Origin: Nelumbo lutea
Taxonomy: Eukaryota; Streptophyta; Magnoliopsida; Proteales; Nelumbonaceae
NCBI GenBank assembly: GCA_022828595.1
Contig: JAKGHH010000007.1
Span: forward strand, 35,278,356 to 35,342,355
Length of the DNA stretch: 64,000 nucleotides
Reading direction: 5' to 3'
The notes beneath the pieces were generated by a model. The model worked only from the letters and a program-made list of their open reading frames with translations, ran no database searches and was not told the DNA's origin. This document shows, one piece after another, positions 22,601-37,600 of this stretch. How positions within the stretch are numbered: position 1 is the stretch's first letter; every line of letters starts with the position of its first letter. A program made the position numbers and the translations under genes.

Positions 22601-25600
22601 AGAGTAGCGAGATGGGTTCACACCCTTTCATTCTGGTTCTCTCTTTTTCGGACTGAGTTGAGATGGTATTAGAGCAGGTCTTTCAAACTTGTCTTTGATT
22701 GAAATCTGTTGTTTGGTTATTGATTAAAAAAATATCTGTTGTTTGATTTGTGAGGTTGACTGAAGGTCTACCAAATCGACATATCTACATCAGCTTGGGA
22801 ACTCTCTGGATGTTGTACTGATCAACACAAGTTTCTCATCTTTTTTCTGGAAAATCACCATCAACCCTAGAGTTTTCTCTCTTTCTCTTGATCGACTACT
22901 TCAATCACCGTGAAACTTAAGATTTGAAGTTGCCCAAGTCAGTTTTAATTAGTTCTACAATTTATTTCTGGTTTGGATTGCATTTGAGGGGTGCTTTGCT
23001 CTCTTCCTTGTTCGACACTCCAGGAAATTTACCTTTTTTGGACTGTCATCAGTTTTCAACCTTATTCTGGCTAATCTGTAATTGGGTTTTGATCTGTCAT
23101 TGTGGTGTATGATTGGGCACACATCTAATATCAAGTTTTGGTTTATTTGGACTTTCAGCTACCCTATTTTTCTCGAGTTTCTTGATTTCCTTTGCTGAAG
23201 TGGCTATGGAGAAAAGGGATATTCTCCCAGTGAAGTTCAATGAGACCAACTATGCTTTCTAGAAGTTCCTTTTCCAATTCTTTGTCGAGGGAAATGGTCT
23301 ATGGGGATTTGTAGATGGTTCTACAAAGCAACCTGGTGATTTTGATTCCAAAGGGATGAAACAATGGAAGATTGATAATGCCACAATTGTGTCTTGGATT
23401 CTTGGTTCCATTGAAACTAATATTGCTATTCTAATGAGAAGTTTCTAGACTACTAATGAAATGTTCACCTATATGGAAAAGGTGTATTAACAGTCCAACA
23501 TTTCGATAGGAGAAATGTTGAATCTACTTCTTCATGTTGCATTAAAACTTTGAAAGAACATTTCGATAGGAGAAGGATCATGCACTTCCTAATGCATTTG
23601 AGACTTGAGTATGAAGTTATGAGTTCGAACATTCTTAGTAGGGGTATTCCATCCATACTTGACATAGTTTTGGGAGCACTTCTCAGAGAAGAAATTAGAC
23701 TCATTACAAATCGACAATGGGTTCAAAATCTGGTTCTAGATTAGAGGTAGCTTTTTTGGTGAACAAGTCTAAGCCCAAGAAGGACTTGTCTTGAGTACAG
23801 TGCTATGAATTTAAGGAGTATGGGCATGTCATCTCACATTGTTGGAAGAAAAATTTTTGTACTTATTTTAAGAAACATTGGCATATAATACCTGAATGTC
23901 CTACTTGGCTAGCTAAGGGAAATGTTTCAGGTCCTAAGAAGAATCAACATAAGGCCTTGCTGACAGCAATTAGAGGTGCATATATGGGGAATACCACTTC
24001 TTCAGCAGGAAATAATGAGATTTTTGGAGCTCTTACAGAAGAAAGAATGTGTTAGCTAGTATCCTCAACCATTTCCTCCGCATTTTTAGCCATCGGCTTC
24101 TTTGGTGAGTCATCCTATTATTGTTCCTCTCCCAGTCACTTGTGGATCATTGATTCCAATGCCACTAATCATATGACAGGGTCATACATTGGTCAGTTTG
24201 TTAAACCCAAGTTTTTGAATAAACATATTGTTACTGCTAATGGTGAAAAATTGGATATTGTTGGATGCAATCATTTGTCTTTGTCTACATCTGTTAATTC
24301 CTGTTTTCATCTTCTTAAGACTTTATTTGGATGCTATCATTTGTCTTTGATTTCAGTTGGCCAATTAGTTGAGGATGGTACATTGTTTCATTTTCCCATG
24401 ATGGTTGTTTGATACAGGACCGATACTATGGGACAGTGAAGGGGAAGGGTTGTAGACTGGGTCAGTTATTTGCCTTGGAATTCGAAAAGACACTAGAGTC
24501 TTCGTCAGTTCTTCCACATCTTGTTTTCTTACTACTAACCCTAGTTTTGAAGTTGTTTGTAGAAATAATTTGTGGCATTTTGGGCATAGGCGACTTGCTT
24601 GAGTTCATACAATGATTTCTTAAGACAACATACCATCTTAGAATCATTGCAATAACTAAGGGGTTGCTTAGTTACTAAAATTTGTTTCAAGAAATTTCTT
24701 TCAGGAAAGAGTCAGCCTAGAAAAAAGGAAAAAGAGAAGTGGGAGTGGGTGGTTACTAAAACTGTTTGAGAAGAGGATCCTATTTCGTCAAAGGAGAGTG
24801 TTGGCCAAGTTGTTTTAAAGGAAAAACCAGCTTTGCAACAGACATCGAGTGAAGAGAAGGGTTACAAGGTTTGTCTTGAACCTAATTCAAAGCTTCTGGT
24901 GTGGTTTGTTTCAACTGATAGCATTACAGGTGGAAGTAACTTATTCTTAGATAGATGCTTGTTTGTGGAGAGTTGCTCTTGATGTCTAAAGGGAAGTTAC
25001 TACTATTGGTAAGGAGAGTGTTACAGAGGAGGTTCAAGTTGAAGGTTGTTGTGGGCCTTGGGCGGAGTAGCAACAGAGGGAGGTTGTGAGAAAACAAGTA
25101 CGATTCAAAACACTTTATTAACTGAAGAGGGAGTTGAGTGGAACACTTTTTCGCCAACAGGAGTTGAGTGTAGAACATGGTTCTTCTGATTTGGCTTCAT
25201 CAGAGTTGGATTTGATATACATTCCTTACAAGCTACATATGAGAGCCTAGCTGAAGAAGGTGTTGTGTTGAAACTGTAGTAGGTAAGCTTGGAAAAGATT
25301 TGGGGAGAAGGAAGGTCGATGCGGTTAAAAGTGTAGAAGAAAAGAGACAACAGACATTGGTGGAATATCTGAGTTACCGAGAAGATTAAGGGGTTCTAGT
25401 TTTGGCCAGTTGGTACATGTGGCAAAAGTATTTTCATGGATCAAAGAGGGGCTTTTTGGAGCTGGTCCGTGCATCAAGCCATCAAGTATAAGAGGATGTA
25501 TAAAAGAAAGAAGACCTTAGATAAAGCAAGACTTAATAGGGATAACATGGGAACTCTACTCCATGTAGGAGGTCAAGTTGATGTGCAGACGAAGGTTGCC

Positions 25601-28600
25601 GAGTGTTCAAAAAGGTCATAGTTGTGGGACACATGGAGAATGGTTTAAATTGTCCCTAATTTCCCTAATATTTCCGCAGCATATTTCCATTTACAGGGTA
25701 GCAACACAAAATTTTAGCAGACTTGACATATTCCCCCAATGAACATTACTGACACTATGTGGAGTACAAGAGATAGTTTCCATGACATATTTCCATTTCC
25801 ACTTCCATGGGTAGCAACATCAAATTTTACTAGAATCAGGAAATTCTCCAGTGAACACTACCAGCACTATAAAGGGTACAAGAGATAGTATTATAACATA
25901 AGTTGGTGACAATATTGTAGATATGTGGAGTAACAATGTTATTGTCTGCCCAATTTACATGATTACCACTTTGAACGAGCTCAATATTCATTTCAAACAT
26001 GAAGTTAAATATTAGTTTTTGTCTATACAATAGATTATTTGATTGATTTATTACAACCATTTACATTTTCTATGAGTTTATTACGTATTCTTTTGTCTAT
26101 AACCTTAGTTTCTTAGCTTTATGTAATGATTTGGAACAAAATAATAATTTAAAAAGGTGTGCCTATGCTTCTTTTGTCATTTCATAAAATATCATTCTAT
26201 ATGCATATTTTACAATGTTTCCACCATGTTTATAATTTTTATAATATTTCCAACATGATAAAGAAATGGTGAAGCAGATTCCGAACCTAGGAGTCAATGG
26301 TTCAGGATGGGTGACATGCTGAAGGATTGAATGGGGCTTATTCTTTGAAAATTAAGTTCAAAGATGAGTGCAAGCTTTTCCACTTGGCAAAACTAAAAGT
26401 TGATAAAAGGAATTTGCATCATTTTAAATGCCTAAAGTCTAATAGGTTTGGGAATTTGAATGGAAGACTATCGGGCAAGGAATGAAGGGGATAGGAGGAA
26501 AATTGGGGGTGGGTGATTTCCAATTGCAACAAAAATTTTGAGAAGAATGCTGCAATATCGGGGAAGGAGCTTGTTGGTCCTGCGAATGTTCAAATCGCCT
26601 CAAATGCCAACTGTGCTACAGTTACTGCTCACAATGGAGAGGCTGGTTATCTGGTGTTGGATTTAGAAGTGGGGAACCATGAGGAGGTTGATGTTGTTTT
26701 GCCTTAGGAAAGCATTTGTGCTTCTCTTGAGACCTCGTCAAGTGATTCAGGGGAGGTTATCAAAGAAGCGAAAAATGAGTCAGGGGATGGGGAAAATAAA
26801 GTCATGGAAGGGTGCAACAATGTTGAAGTGGGGAGTGATTTTGGAGAGGGTGAAGAGTGAAGCTTGGCTGATGCTGCAGGTTCCAGGTTGAGAGGTCAGT
26901 TGATGGCCACCTTGTTTTTGAGGACGTGGTGGTTGGAAGGATAGGTGTGGAGTTGGGTGGGGGTCAAGAAATCTTCAAATTGTTCAATGTTCACATCACG
27001 GAAGAGTCTTTTTCTCATGTGAAGCTTAGTCTGGTGGGGGCAGGGCCTACAAAAAATTTTAAAAAAGTGTATAAGAGAAAAGGTGTGAAGACTGAAGACG
27101 TCTGCATCGAATACTGACAAGGTTATTGGGGAAGACCCTTGGTTTTGCATCAAATCAGTTTCTCAGCTGGAGGCATTTACAGCAAGAGGAAAAAAAAAAA
27201 AAGAAAAAAGAAAATGCAGAAGGTCTTGAGTCTGTTGAAGGTGTGTTTGATACAAGATCAGAAAAAAAAATGTGTGGAAAGGTTAGGAAGTTTGCCTGTT
27301 GAGAAAATTGTTGATATAGAAGTAGTGGTTGGCAAGAGGTTTGGCCTGCTTTTCTAGGGTTGTGAGGGTTTTTCTAGAAGAACCTTTGAGGAGTTTGAGA
27401 GGTCGAGGAAAGAAGAAAGGCTGAAGAAAGCTGTTGTTGGGGAAGGTGGCGAGATTTGGAATGAGGATGATGAAGGACAGGAGGAAATGTTTGAGGAAGA
27501 TGACTAGGGAGTTGGCTTTTGCAAGGTGCTGTTTGGCTTTGGTTCAGATGGAGGTTTGGGGGAGTTTTCGAGTTTGAGGGAAAGGGAGATGTTTCAGTAG
27601 TCCTTGGATGAGTTTGATGACTTTTTGGTTTCTCAAGTCCTATTCTGAGTTTTCTGAAAGTTTTGTTGTTTGTTTTTTTCAGCCTTTAGTGTCTGTTTTT
27701 CTCTCGGGTGATATCTTATCATCCTTCTTTTGTATTCGTTCGTATTCTTTCTTTTATTTTCTGTATTTTTATATTTTATCTATAACTATTTTTTAATTTT
27801 TATTATTTAATTATGGTACCATTGGTTAACCTATTTGACCTAACTGATTAAATTTCTTACCCATTACCAGGAAGGAAGAAAATAGTACTATCAAATTTTT
27901 TTTTTGATGAATACTGATTGATTTTATTAATAGGTTAGAACCAAAAGATACATAGAGAAAGTTACCAAGATGAGGTACGAGATGCAGCCTCAGAATAAAA
28001 CACAGAATTACAGTTTAGCCCAAAATATCTGATTCCTATGCACCCGTTGTTTAGCTAGTGAATCTGCTAACCCGTTTGCTGATCTTCTTTCCTATTGGAA
28101 TTGAACTGACATGTTTGTAGTTATCCATTTGAACCTTTGTAAAGCCCCTTTATAGGACAAGGCTGCTGTTTCTGGTTCTTTTAACCACTGGATCACCAGC
28201 TTGGAATAACCTTCGATTAACAGCCGTTCACAATTCAGTTCTTTGGCAAATTCAGCTTCTTGTACCACTGCTTTAATTTCTGCATTAACTGAATCCCCTA
28301 CTCCTATAGGTCCAGAATATAAAGCAATGATTTGCCCGTCTGTATTTCTGAACACTCCCCCAACACCAGAAGGACCTGGATTGCCTAAGCTGCTACCATC
28401 AAAGTTGAGCTTAATGATACCCTCTTGAGGAGGTTTCCACTCTATTGACTGTTTAGGTCTCATGCTTGAACTTTTGGCAACCACTTCCCAATTTCTCCAT
28501 AAATGATCAAAGGAGAAACTGAGAAAGGAGAAAATAGTTCCAAGGTTTTCACCCAATTGATTGCTCTATTAATTAAGCATTCCCATTACAAATACCTCAT

Positions 28601-31600
28601 TCCTCTCCTTCTCATAAAAAATCCTGGCATTTCTTTCCTCCCAAACAGCCCAAACCAGTGCAGCCCTAGCACACCTCCACAAGACTCTACCTCTTTTCTT
28701 TGGCCATCTGAAGGTTGTAGGTTCAAATAGTACTATCAAAAAATTAATCATGTCTTTCTATTTTTAATGAATTTCCCCAAATATGAACCCCCTTAGTTCT
28801 AAACTGTCAATCTATCACCCTCTCCGGGAAATTCTACATCATAGAGTTGAATTCCTTTGAATGGGAGGATTCTCAACTCAAGAGGTGGCATTCTTCACCC
28901 AATTAGCTGGGAACAGTTAAGGCATATCATACATGGGCTATACTTGTATCTGCAACTTTCATCTTTTCATTTATAAAATTGTACCTATTGAAAAGCAAAG
29001 AAAGGCCAGGAAGAAAATTGTTTTCCTTCCGTGAGAAGGAATGCTCAAGCAATGAATTTTTTTACCCAGTTAACATAGATTATTGACCAAGGATGATCTG
29101 ATCACTCACACAGTTGCTGGCAAGGAGATTGTCACCACTAGCAAAGATTATAGCAATGCTCCGGAGTTTGTAAATAACTCTCTTTGGTTTAATTGAGACA
29201 AGATGTCAGTAGAGGGGTCCAGGCAAGCAAGTTCAAGGATGTAGGGAAAGGGGAAGGGAGAGACAGTGTATGGCATTAAAAGCTGATCTTGTCTGGTATG
29301 GAGCATTTGATGGGGTAAGATTATTCATTGTTAGATGTTTGACGCATTAAAATATTTATTCTATATGTACAATATATAACTATATATTTATGCTAATGGA
29401 AAGAGAACCCTAAAACTTTTAACTATTTATCACATACCTGCAACTTTATCTCCCTTGGCAAGAGTTTGAGGGCTTGACCTCCATTGACCCTATCCCACCT
29501 TCGTCCCAAAAGATCTAGGGCTTCTTCAAGCATAATGAAAGCTCCTTCTTGGCTTAGTTCATCTCCATCACCATCACTTCGCCCACTATCAGTGCCACTG
29601 GGACTGAATCGTAAGTCCTCTGCACCTTCTATCTCAGCAATTTTTTTAGCTCCACGGCCAACTTTAGGTTTGGCTGATCCAACCTTCTGGCTGCCAGTAC
29701 TCTGAGCAGACACTAGATTCATGGTTTGTCGTTCAAATTCCTTTGTTGTTCTCCAAGGATTTAGATATATTTGCAGAAGTGTCAAATATATGTTACCACA
29801 TGGTTTTGAAGGTTGATGTTGTCCAACATCATAAACTCGGTCGCAATATGCAAGTGCCAATTCAGGACATTGAAGCTGCAAAATTCATTACCATAAAACT
29901 TCATGTTACCAAGTGCCAATTCGACTATGATACCGAAAAAACTTGTAACAAATCAATCATTATCATAGAAGTGATAACTAATGTGGTGGTATTTCAAAGC
30001 TCTTGCGGTATCATGTCTTTCCAGAAGCATAGATTTTTTCCTTTGTTGTTACATGTGTATATTATTACACTTGTATATGTATACATTGTGTCTGTGAGAA
30101 CTGTAAAGTGTAAAAAAACTATTTTCTTAAAATTTCATGGTAATATTTGACAGAGCAGCATTGCTATACAAGGAACAAAAGGATAAGAAAAAAACATATG
30201 TTGTAGGAAAATATGAGGGAAAACAGTACATTAGGAAGAAAGATGGTATTATAGTAAAACCATGAATCTCTACTGTACACATCATGGATATAAATATATA
30301 AAATGGTCCCTAAACCACCAACTAACGGAACCCCCTTAAAGAGGCCATTGAACCTATAGTCAAACTGATCTAATGACCCCCATCATCAGGTTGCATAACT
30401 TCTTTTGCCTAGGAGACTTTTTTATGAGGTCAGTTGGACTTGCAGTCCAAATCACTCACATCTCTCCATGTGTACGGAAGAAAAGAAATATAACAATAAT
30501 ATAACCACACCTCCTGTTAATAACCTGCAAAGCAAAAGAAAAACGCAGGATCTTTCTTCATCAGAGTAGCAGGAAGACTTACATCTCTGGTATTGAAAAT
30601 TTACCTTATGAACATACAAAGCCAAAGCAAGCTGATGTTGATTCATCTTCCCCAATAAAATTGCACGCTCCTCGTATAAAGCATCTGCTGGTAGGCGCTT
30701 CAACACCACCTCTGGGTTGTATCCAGATATGCCCTCTAAAGCAGATAATAGCTTCTTTCTGATGGGGGAATAGGCTTTCTCATCCCATATATGTTCAATA
30801 GTTAGTTCCGCATGCCAGTCAAGTACTTCGGAAAGATAGATTAGCACCTGTAGATATTCAAAACTTCAACCAACATTCCATGAAATTGAAAGGAAAAAGA
30901 AAACAAAAGTTAGCTATTTAAACTTCTCCGCTGTCCAATTTGGACTCGGTTTGCATTTAGCCTGTCTTTCTATTTCTTTACTACCTCTGTTGTGGCACTT
31001 TGTCCTCCTGGGGTAGGTTTTTTCTTTTCTTTTCCATTTTAATTGTGCGATTTTTGCTTACATTGTTTCTCCCTCTTTCACATTGTCTATACTTTTTATT
31101 TTGATAAGCAACCAAGAATTTAACCTGGGAATCTTGGTTACTCTGTAGGACATCAACCAATTGTTACACAGGCTCACCAATTCTAAATCTAGTCCTCGTT
31201 TTTTTTTTTTTTGCTCCTAGAAATGGAAATTATCATAGTTAAGAAGTTTGTAACCAGTTCATTTTGCAAATTTGCAGAGATTCTATTGTCATTCATTGAC
31301 AGCATAAGCTCTAAATATGTGGCTTGCATCCTTGGTGCATTCTGCTTTAAGTATGAATTGACCAAGTCTGCTGAGAGGTTTCCAGACAAAAAGAGATCAA
31401 TTGTTTGTGCTTGACAGCTTTGAAGAACAAATGTTGAATATTCCAAAACAAGCATTGGATCAGTTGAACAAAGAGGCTGCAGAAGAAAATCCATCAAAAT
31501 CGAGTTAGATCCAGCTTCTCATATTCATTTTCTATTATTGTTAGATTGAAAAATGCAAACTCCTCAAGAAGTTACTCAGCAAAATAAATGATTAATAATA

Positions 31601-34600
31601 GGTATGAACTAGGAAGCGAAATCAAAATATGTTGAGCAGCTCATAATTTCAAGACTTTTGGCATCATTTGGTACTTGAAAATATTTACAAACATGTTTGT
31701 GGAACTGTTGGGAATGCCTATTTGATTAGATAATAATTTCAAAATATGTAGAGTGGACATGATTTGAATTGGTTGTAGCCAATTCACTGACAGGATGTGG
31801 TGCTACCATGATTTTTAGGTTATTGAAAATTTAAAGTTATTACTATGATTTTCAGGAGTACTTTGATCATTTTATATGTTTTTACTTGAACCAAACTTTT
31901 TTTTTTTTTGATGAGTCACTAGAAGAATGGTTGAGACTGACAACTCAAGTCTTTAGTTGTCTATGTATAATAGACTTTTGTTGATAAATTAAAATGTTAT
32001 AGTTTCTCCTAGAGATCTTAGAATTTCTTGGATTAGCATTCTGGAGGACTTCCTTAGTTTTCCCTAAGATTGAAAGGCTAGCCCCCCTATATCCATTCTG
32101 ATTGATGGTGGTGAAATCATAAGGTCCTTGTAGTGATTAACAAAAATTTATTTTATATCCTCTTGATTGGTGATTACCTCATCATTAATCATCATGCCAG
32201 GTATTGTGTTTGTTAGATCAACTGGTTAGGGTTATTTTTGTCTTTATGCTTCTTATTTATGAGATATAATTAGACCTTTTAGTCTTGCTTTAAGTTACAT
32301 GTCCCTTAAGTAGGGGCATGATAGTCTTTGTACATGTCTTGAAAACCTGTATAATAAATTGATCAGCTGGGCTGAGAACTCATTCTCTCCAGTTCGATCA
32401 TTCTTTCTATAATCTTTTTCTCCCTTCTTCTTGACCTAGCGCTACAATTACAGAGAAACCAAATCATTATAACATGGTACCAGAGCACTAAAAAGTGCAA
32501 AGTAAGCTGTGATTTTCTACTCTCTAGGAGATTGCGATTGGTTCATATTTGTTTTATTTTATTTTATTTTTTAATTTCTGGGTTGCAGTGTAAAGAATAG
32601 ATCAATAGGAGGCTACGACGACCTATTTTCTTCTACCCAGTCAACTGTTCTCACTATGAGTGACAACCCTAGTGTTCATTTGGTGGTGTGAGTCCTCTAT
32701 TAAGCAGTTATCAAGATGGTTTTTATGATGATTGACAGTGTAGATGTTTACTGAAGCTGTATTAGAGTTTTCATGGTGAAGATGATGGCTGAATGTGATT
32801 AGGTTTCTCTCTTACATATTTCTTTTTGCTATGTGGATTGAATAGTGCTGCATAGGTGGTAAGTAGACTCTTGTAATGCCCAGTAAATAGCAGATTTCAT
32901 TTGTGGGTGTTTGTTTTTGTGAATTAGTGGTTGTATAAGTGTATAGTGTCGACAGTTCTGAGTGGGTCACATTATGGCAACGGCAAGAGAGAGTGGTAGT
33001 AATAAAAAACCAATTGTTATGATCTCCCCTAATTATTTGAATGTGCAAATGACATCTATCTATATATACTATTAAAAGTGTGAATGAGGGTGTGTAACTT
33101 TTGTTTGACTAAAATACCCCAATTTTTAAATTTGGTTCCTCTATAATTGTAAGGACAGAATTGCAATTTGAACAACCACTTTTCTCTTCATTCAAATTCC
33201 TCTCATTAAGTCTTACATTTAAGGTATTAATTTCCATTAACATTCATTCAATCATATTCTTCACTAGAAAACCCCTATTTTTGAATTTGGTCTCTCTTTA
33301 ATTGTGAGTGTACAAAATGCAATTTGAACTACTACATTTCTCCTCATTCAATTCCCTCTCATCAAGTCTTATATTATAGAAAAGTTTTGATATAAAATCT
33401 GTAAAAGAAAGAAGAGAAAGAAGACAAGAAAAGGTTTCTGCTAGAAAAAAAGAGAAGAGAGATAGAAGAGAATGGAGGAGAAGCCTAAAAAGAATCTGGC
33501 TGCCCCTTTCATTAGATTATATACTCATAAATAAAGAGTGTACAAGTACAAGTATGCCCTTGGTAAGTCGGCTACTTGTAAGAAGCTGAAAAGTCACACT
33601 TAACTTATAAACTAATAGGCCTAAGGCCCAACAACTACCTAACTAATGTAAATAAAAACAAATAAAATCAGCCCACAACTCAACACTCCCCCTCAAGTTG
33701 GGAATAAATGTCACACATTATCAATTTGCATAAATCATGCTCCAGTTTGTTTCTTGCAACACCTTTTGTAAGAACATCAACAAGCTGCAAGTCAGATGCA
33801 ACATATGGAAAGCAAACTTCTTCGGAGGTCACCCTTTCCCTTATAAAATGTCTGTTCACTTCAATGTGCTTTGTCCTATCATGCTGAATTGGGTTGTAGG
33901 CAATGTTAATTGCTACTTGATTGTCATAGTATAACATCATAGGTTTTTCTACCTCAATCCCAATCTCTCTAACAAGGAACGGATCCAGAGGAGCTCTGAA
34001 ATACCATGTGCCATGGCTCTGTGTTCAACTTCTACACTTGACCTTGCCACAACAAGAGTGCAAACTCTTGATGTAGATCTCCTATCATTTAGACATCTTG
34101 CCCAATCAACATCTGTGTAAGCCCTTAACTTCAATTGTCCATGGTCAGCAAACAATATGCCTCCACCTGGGTGTCCCTTCAAATAGGAAAGTATCCTATC
34201 AATAGCCTCCTAATGTTGAACTCGTGGGGCATGCATGTATTGACTCACCACGCTCACTGCATAAGAGATGTCCGGTTGTGTCATACACAAGTAGCAACTG
34301 CTCCACTAATCTTTGATTCCTCCCGACATCCTTCACTAGTTCACCTTCTGAAGCATTTATCTTGTGGTTTTGATCAATAGGTGTATCAGCTACCTTTGCC
34401 CCAAGTTTCCCTATTTCTTATAGTAAATCTAGAACATACTTTGTTTGTGAGATGAAGATCCAATGCTTGGACCTTGCTACCTCAATGCCTAGAAAGTACT
34501 TTAGCTCCCCAAGATCCTTAATTTCAAACTCTTTGTGCAGATTCTTCTTCAAGGTATCAATCTCACTCAAATCATTTCTTGTAACTACAATGCCATCCAC

Positions 34601-37600
34601 ATACTATCAAAACTAACACTTGTGACCCCTCCTCTTCACAAACAGAGTGTGATCAGATTGAGTTTGAGTATAGCCAAATACAACCAATGCACATTTAAAC
34701 CTATCAAACTAAGTTCTGGGTGATTGCTTCAAACCATATAGAGACTTCTTCAACCTGCATACCTTTCCCTTTACCACATCATTGTAGAAATCAGCTAGAA
34801 GATCCATATACACCTCCTCTTGCAAATCCCCATTGAGAAAAGCATTCTTCACATCAAGTTGGAAGAGTGATCAAGAGTATGTACCTGCTAGAGATAGAAG
34901 AATCCGAAATGAGTTCATCTTTGCCACTGGTGCAAAAGTTTCCAAGTAATCTATGCCATAAGTCTGAGTGTACCCTTTCGCAACCAAAGCTTTCATGTCC
35001 CATGTCTCCTTGCCTTTTGGTAGATCCACAATCTCCCATGTCCGATTCTTAATCAAAGCTTTCATGTCCTCCTACATAGATGCCTTCCACTCAGGTTTGG
35101 AGAGAGCCTTACTAACACCCTTGGGCATAGAATCTATAGACATAGAGTCGAGGGAGGAAAGGAAGGCTTGGTAGGAAGCAAATAATCCATTGCAGGAAAG
35201 ATAGTGTGAGATGCAATGAGCATTACACTTTCTATTCCCTTTTTTGAATGCAATAGGAAGGTCAAGGTCATCTGCAATGGGGTTAGGAGCAAGGGTAGTA
35301 GTATCAATAGGAACTAAACCATTAGAGGAAGCAAGGGGCATACCTGGGTTAGTGTTAGTCGAACCTAGAATCTCCAATGGTTTAGGTGCTACTGTGGAAT
35401 CAACCTCCTTGTGCAATCGTAGGTGCTATCGTGTAAAACACTAAGAAACATGACGTAAGGGAGGTTGTAAAGTGGGTGAAATAGGTGGGTCGGACACTAG
35501 AGTGGATAAGGGGGTTGGAACCGAAAGTGGTATAGATTGATCACTTCCTTCCCCAAAACATGCCCCCTGAGAAACCCTCTACAAAAAAAGATGTGGACTT
35601 AAAAAATGTGACATCCATAGTAACATACTGACTCTCGAAGACTGGGTCATAGCAACAATACCCCTTCTAATTTCCTGCATACCCAAGGAAGACACACTTC
35701 TTCGCCTTAGGGTCCAACTTTGAGCGGTGAAGACCAAGAACATGGACAAAGAATACACTTCCAAACACCCTTAGAGGAATATGGAACATCTCCCCCTCGG
35801 GAAAAAGAAGGCTGAACAAAGTGCTATATCCAAGAACACGGGAAAGTACCCAATTAATCAAGAAAATTGCTGTAAGAACTGCATCACCCCAAAAACGAAC
35901 TAGAACAGTAGAGCTCAACATCATGCTTCTTGCAACTTCCACAACATGTCCGTTCTTCCTTTTTGCTACACCATTCTGTTGTGGAGTGTAATGAACAACT
36001 GTTTTGATGGATTACTCCATGCTCTAATAGGTATGACATTTTTTTTCAAAATATTCCTTGGCATTGTTTGATCTAAACACTTTCACTCGCACCCCAAACT
36101 ACGTCAGCACCATCAAATCAAACTGTTGAACCAAAGATGATACCTCATTATGGGATCTCATCAAATATAGCCAAGAATATCGAGAATAATCATCCACAAC
36201 AGAAGAAAATACTAATATCCACCCATAGAGGAAACATGATATGGTCTCCACACATTATTATGGACAATGTCAAAAGCAAAAGAACATCTTTTATTACTTT
36301 CTTTAAAGGAAATGTCTACAATGCATTCCAAGCTCTCAACCTTCACACTTCAAACTAGACATACTGATAGACTTAAACAACTACGGAAACAAGAAATGCT
36401 GACCCATTGACTTTGACTCAATACCCTTGCTGACATGATGATTCTGATGACTAGGAAGCGCATCAAGAAGATAGATTCCATTCACCTCATGACCACTCCC
36501 AATCGTCCTCTTGATTCCAGATCCTGCAAAACACAATGACTAGGAGAAAGAATCACTAAACAATTCAAATTCTTTGTCAAGCTACTAACAGATAAAAGGT
36601 TAGTACTCAGTCTAGAGACATGAAGGACAGAAGGTAGGGTAATGGTATCGGTTATCTTGACAGACCCTTTTCCAGCAATGGGAACATGTGATCCATTAGC
36701 CGTGGAGACTCTATCTCTACCAGAGCAGAGGTGGTATGAGGAGAAAATGGTGGAAATGTTGGTCATGTGTTTTGAGGCTCCTGAGTCTATAATCCAAGGA
36801 GGTACCTCCTTACTTGTAGTGGAAACATAGTTTGTAGTGGCATGTGAACTACTTGTATGTGCAAATGAAGTAAAATGGCTACCTCCTAATCCACTTGTAC
36901 CCTGCTGTCTGCTTGATAATGGGTTGAAACTGACTATATCCCTCTGATTCAGAAATTGCCTATATCTCTCCAATTCAGCCCTCACTGCAGCTGCTGCAAC
37001 AGACTCTAGGAAAGCTGTAGTAGGGGGTCCTGGTAAGTCACCAGTCACTGCCATATTCACATTTCCCTTATTGTTTCTGAGTCGGCTAGGCACAAGGTGT
37101 GGATAAAGCTTCCAGTAGGTATCTTTGGTATGTTTAGACTTCTTACAGTAGTCACAGATCAGATCCTTCTTGTCCTCCTTCCTAGGTTCATTTCCACCCT
37201 TGTCTCCACTTGGCTTAGGCTTCACTGTGCTAGCCATAGCTAACTACTCAAGGCTTAGCTTCACATTCCTCATCATCACATATGCTTAAGAGAGAGTTAC
37301 ACTGTCTTTGGAAAGAATATATTGCTGCGCAATGTCATATTCAGGGTTAAGTTCAACTAGAAACTCAAAAACCCTATTCTTCTCTACCAACTTCTAATAA
37401 GTTTCTATATCCTTGCTACTTTCCCAAACCACAATCTCCAAATCATCTATCTCCTGCCATAAGGTTTTGAGGGCAGAAAAGTAAATAGCAACAAATTTAT
37501 CTCCTTGCCTGTTTGCAATAACTTGGTTTCTCAACTAGTAGGCTCTAGCAACATTCTCATTCTGTGAATAGGTTTCTACAACTCCATCCCAAATCTCTTT

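Noticed and set aside
28243..28730. Plus-strand frames opposite the LINE RNase H
   Set aside because: Shadows of the minus-strand RNase H frame.
31201..31225. Frame extending exon b through the poly(T) tract
   Set aside because: Exon b ends at the GTTACA donor (31254); the Lys-rich extension is intron.
29438..31476. VPS41, VPS11 or VPS3-like gene instead of VPS39
   Set aside because: The order of [28 protein letters not shown] and the CSLC...HFVC end fits VPS39; a VPS3/TGFBRAP1-type protein shares the fold but not these strings.
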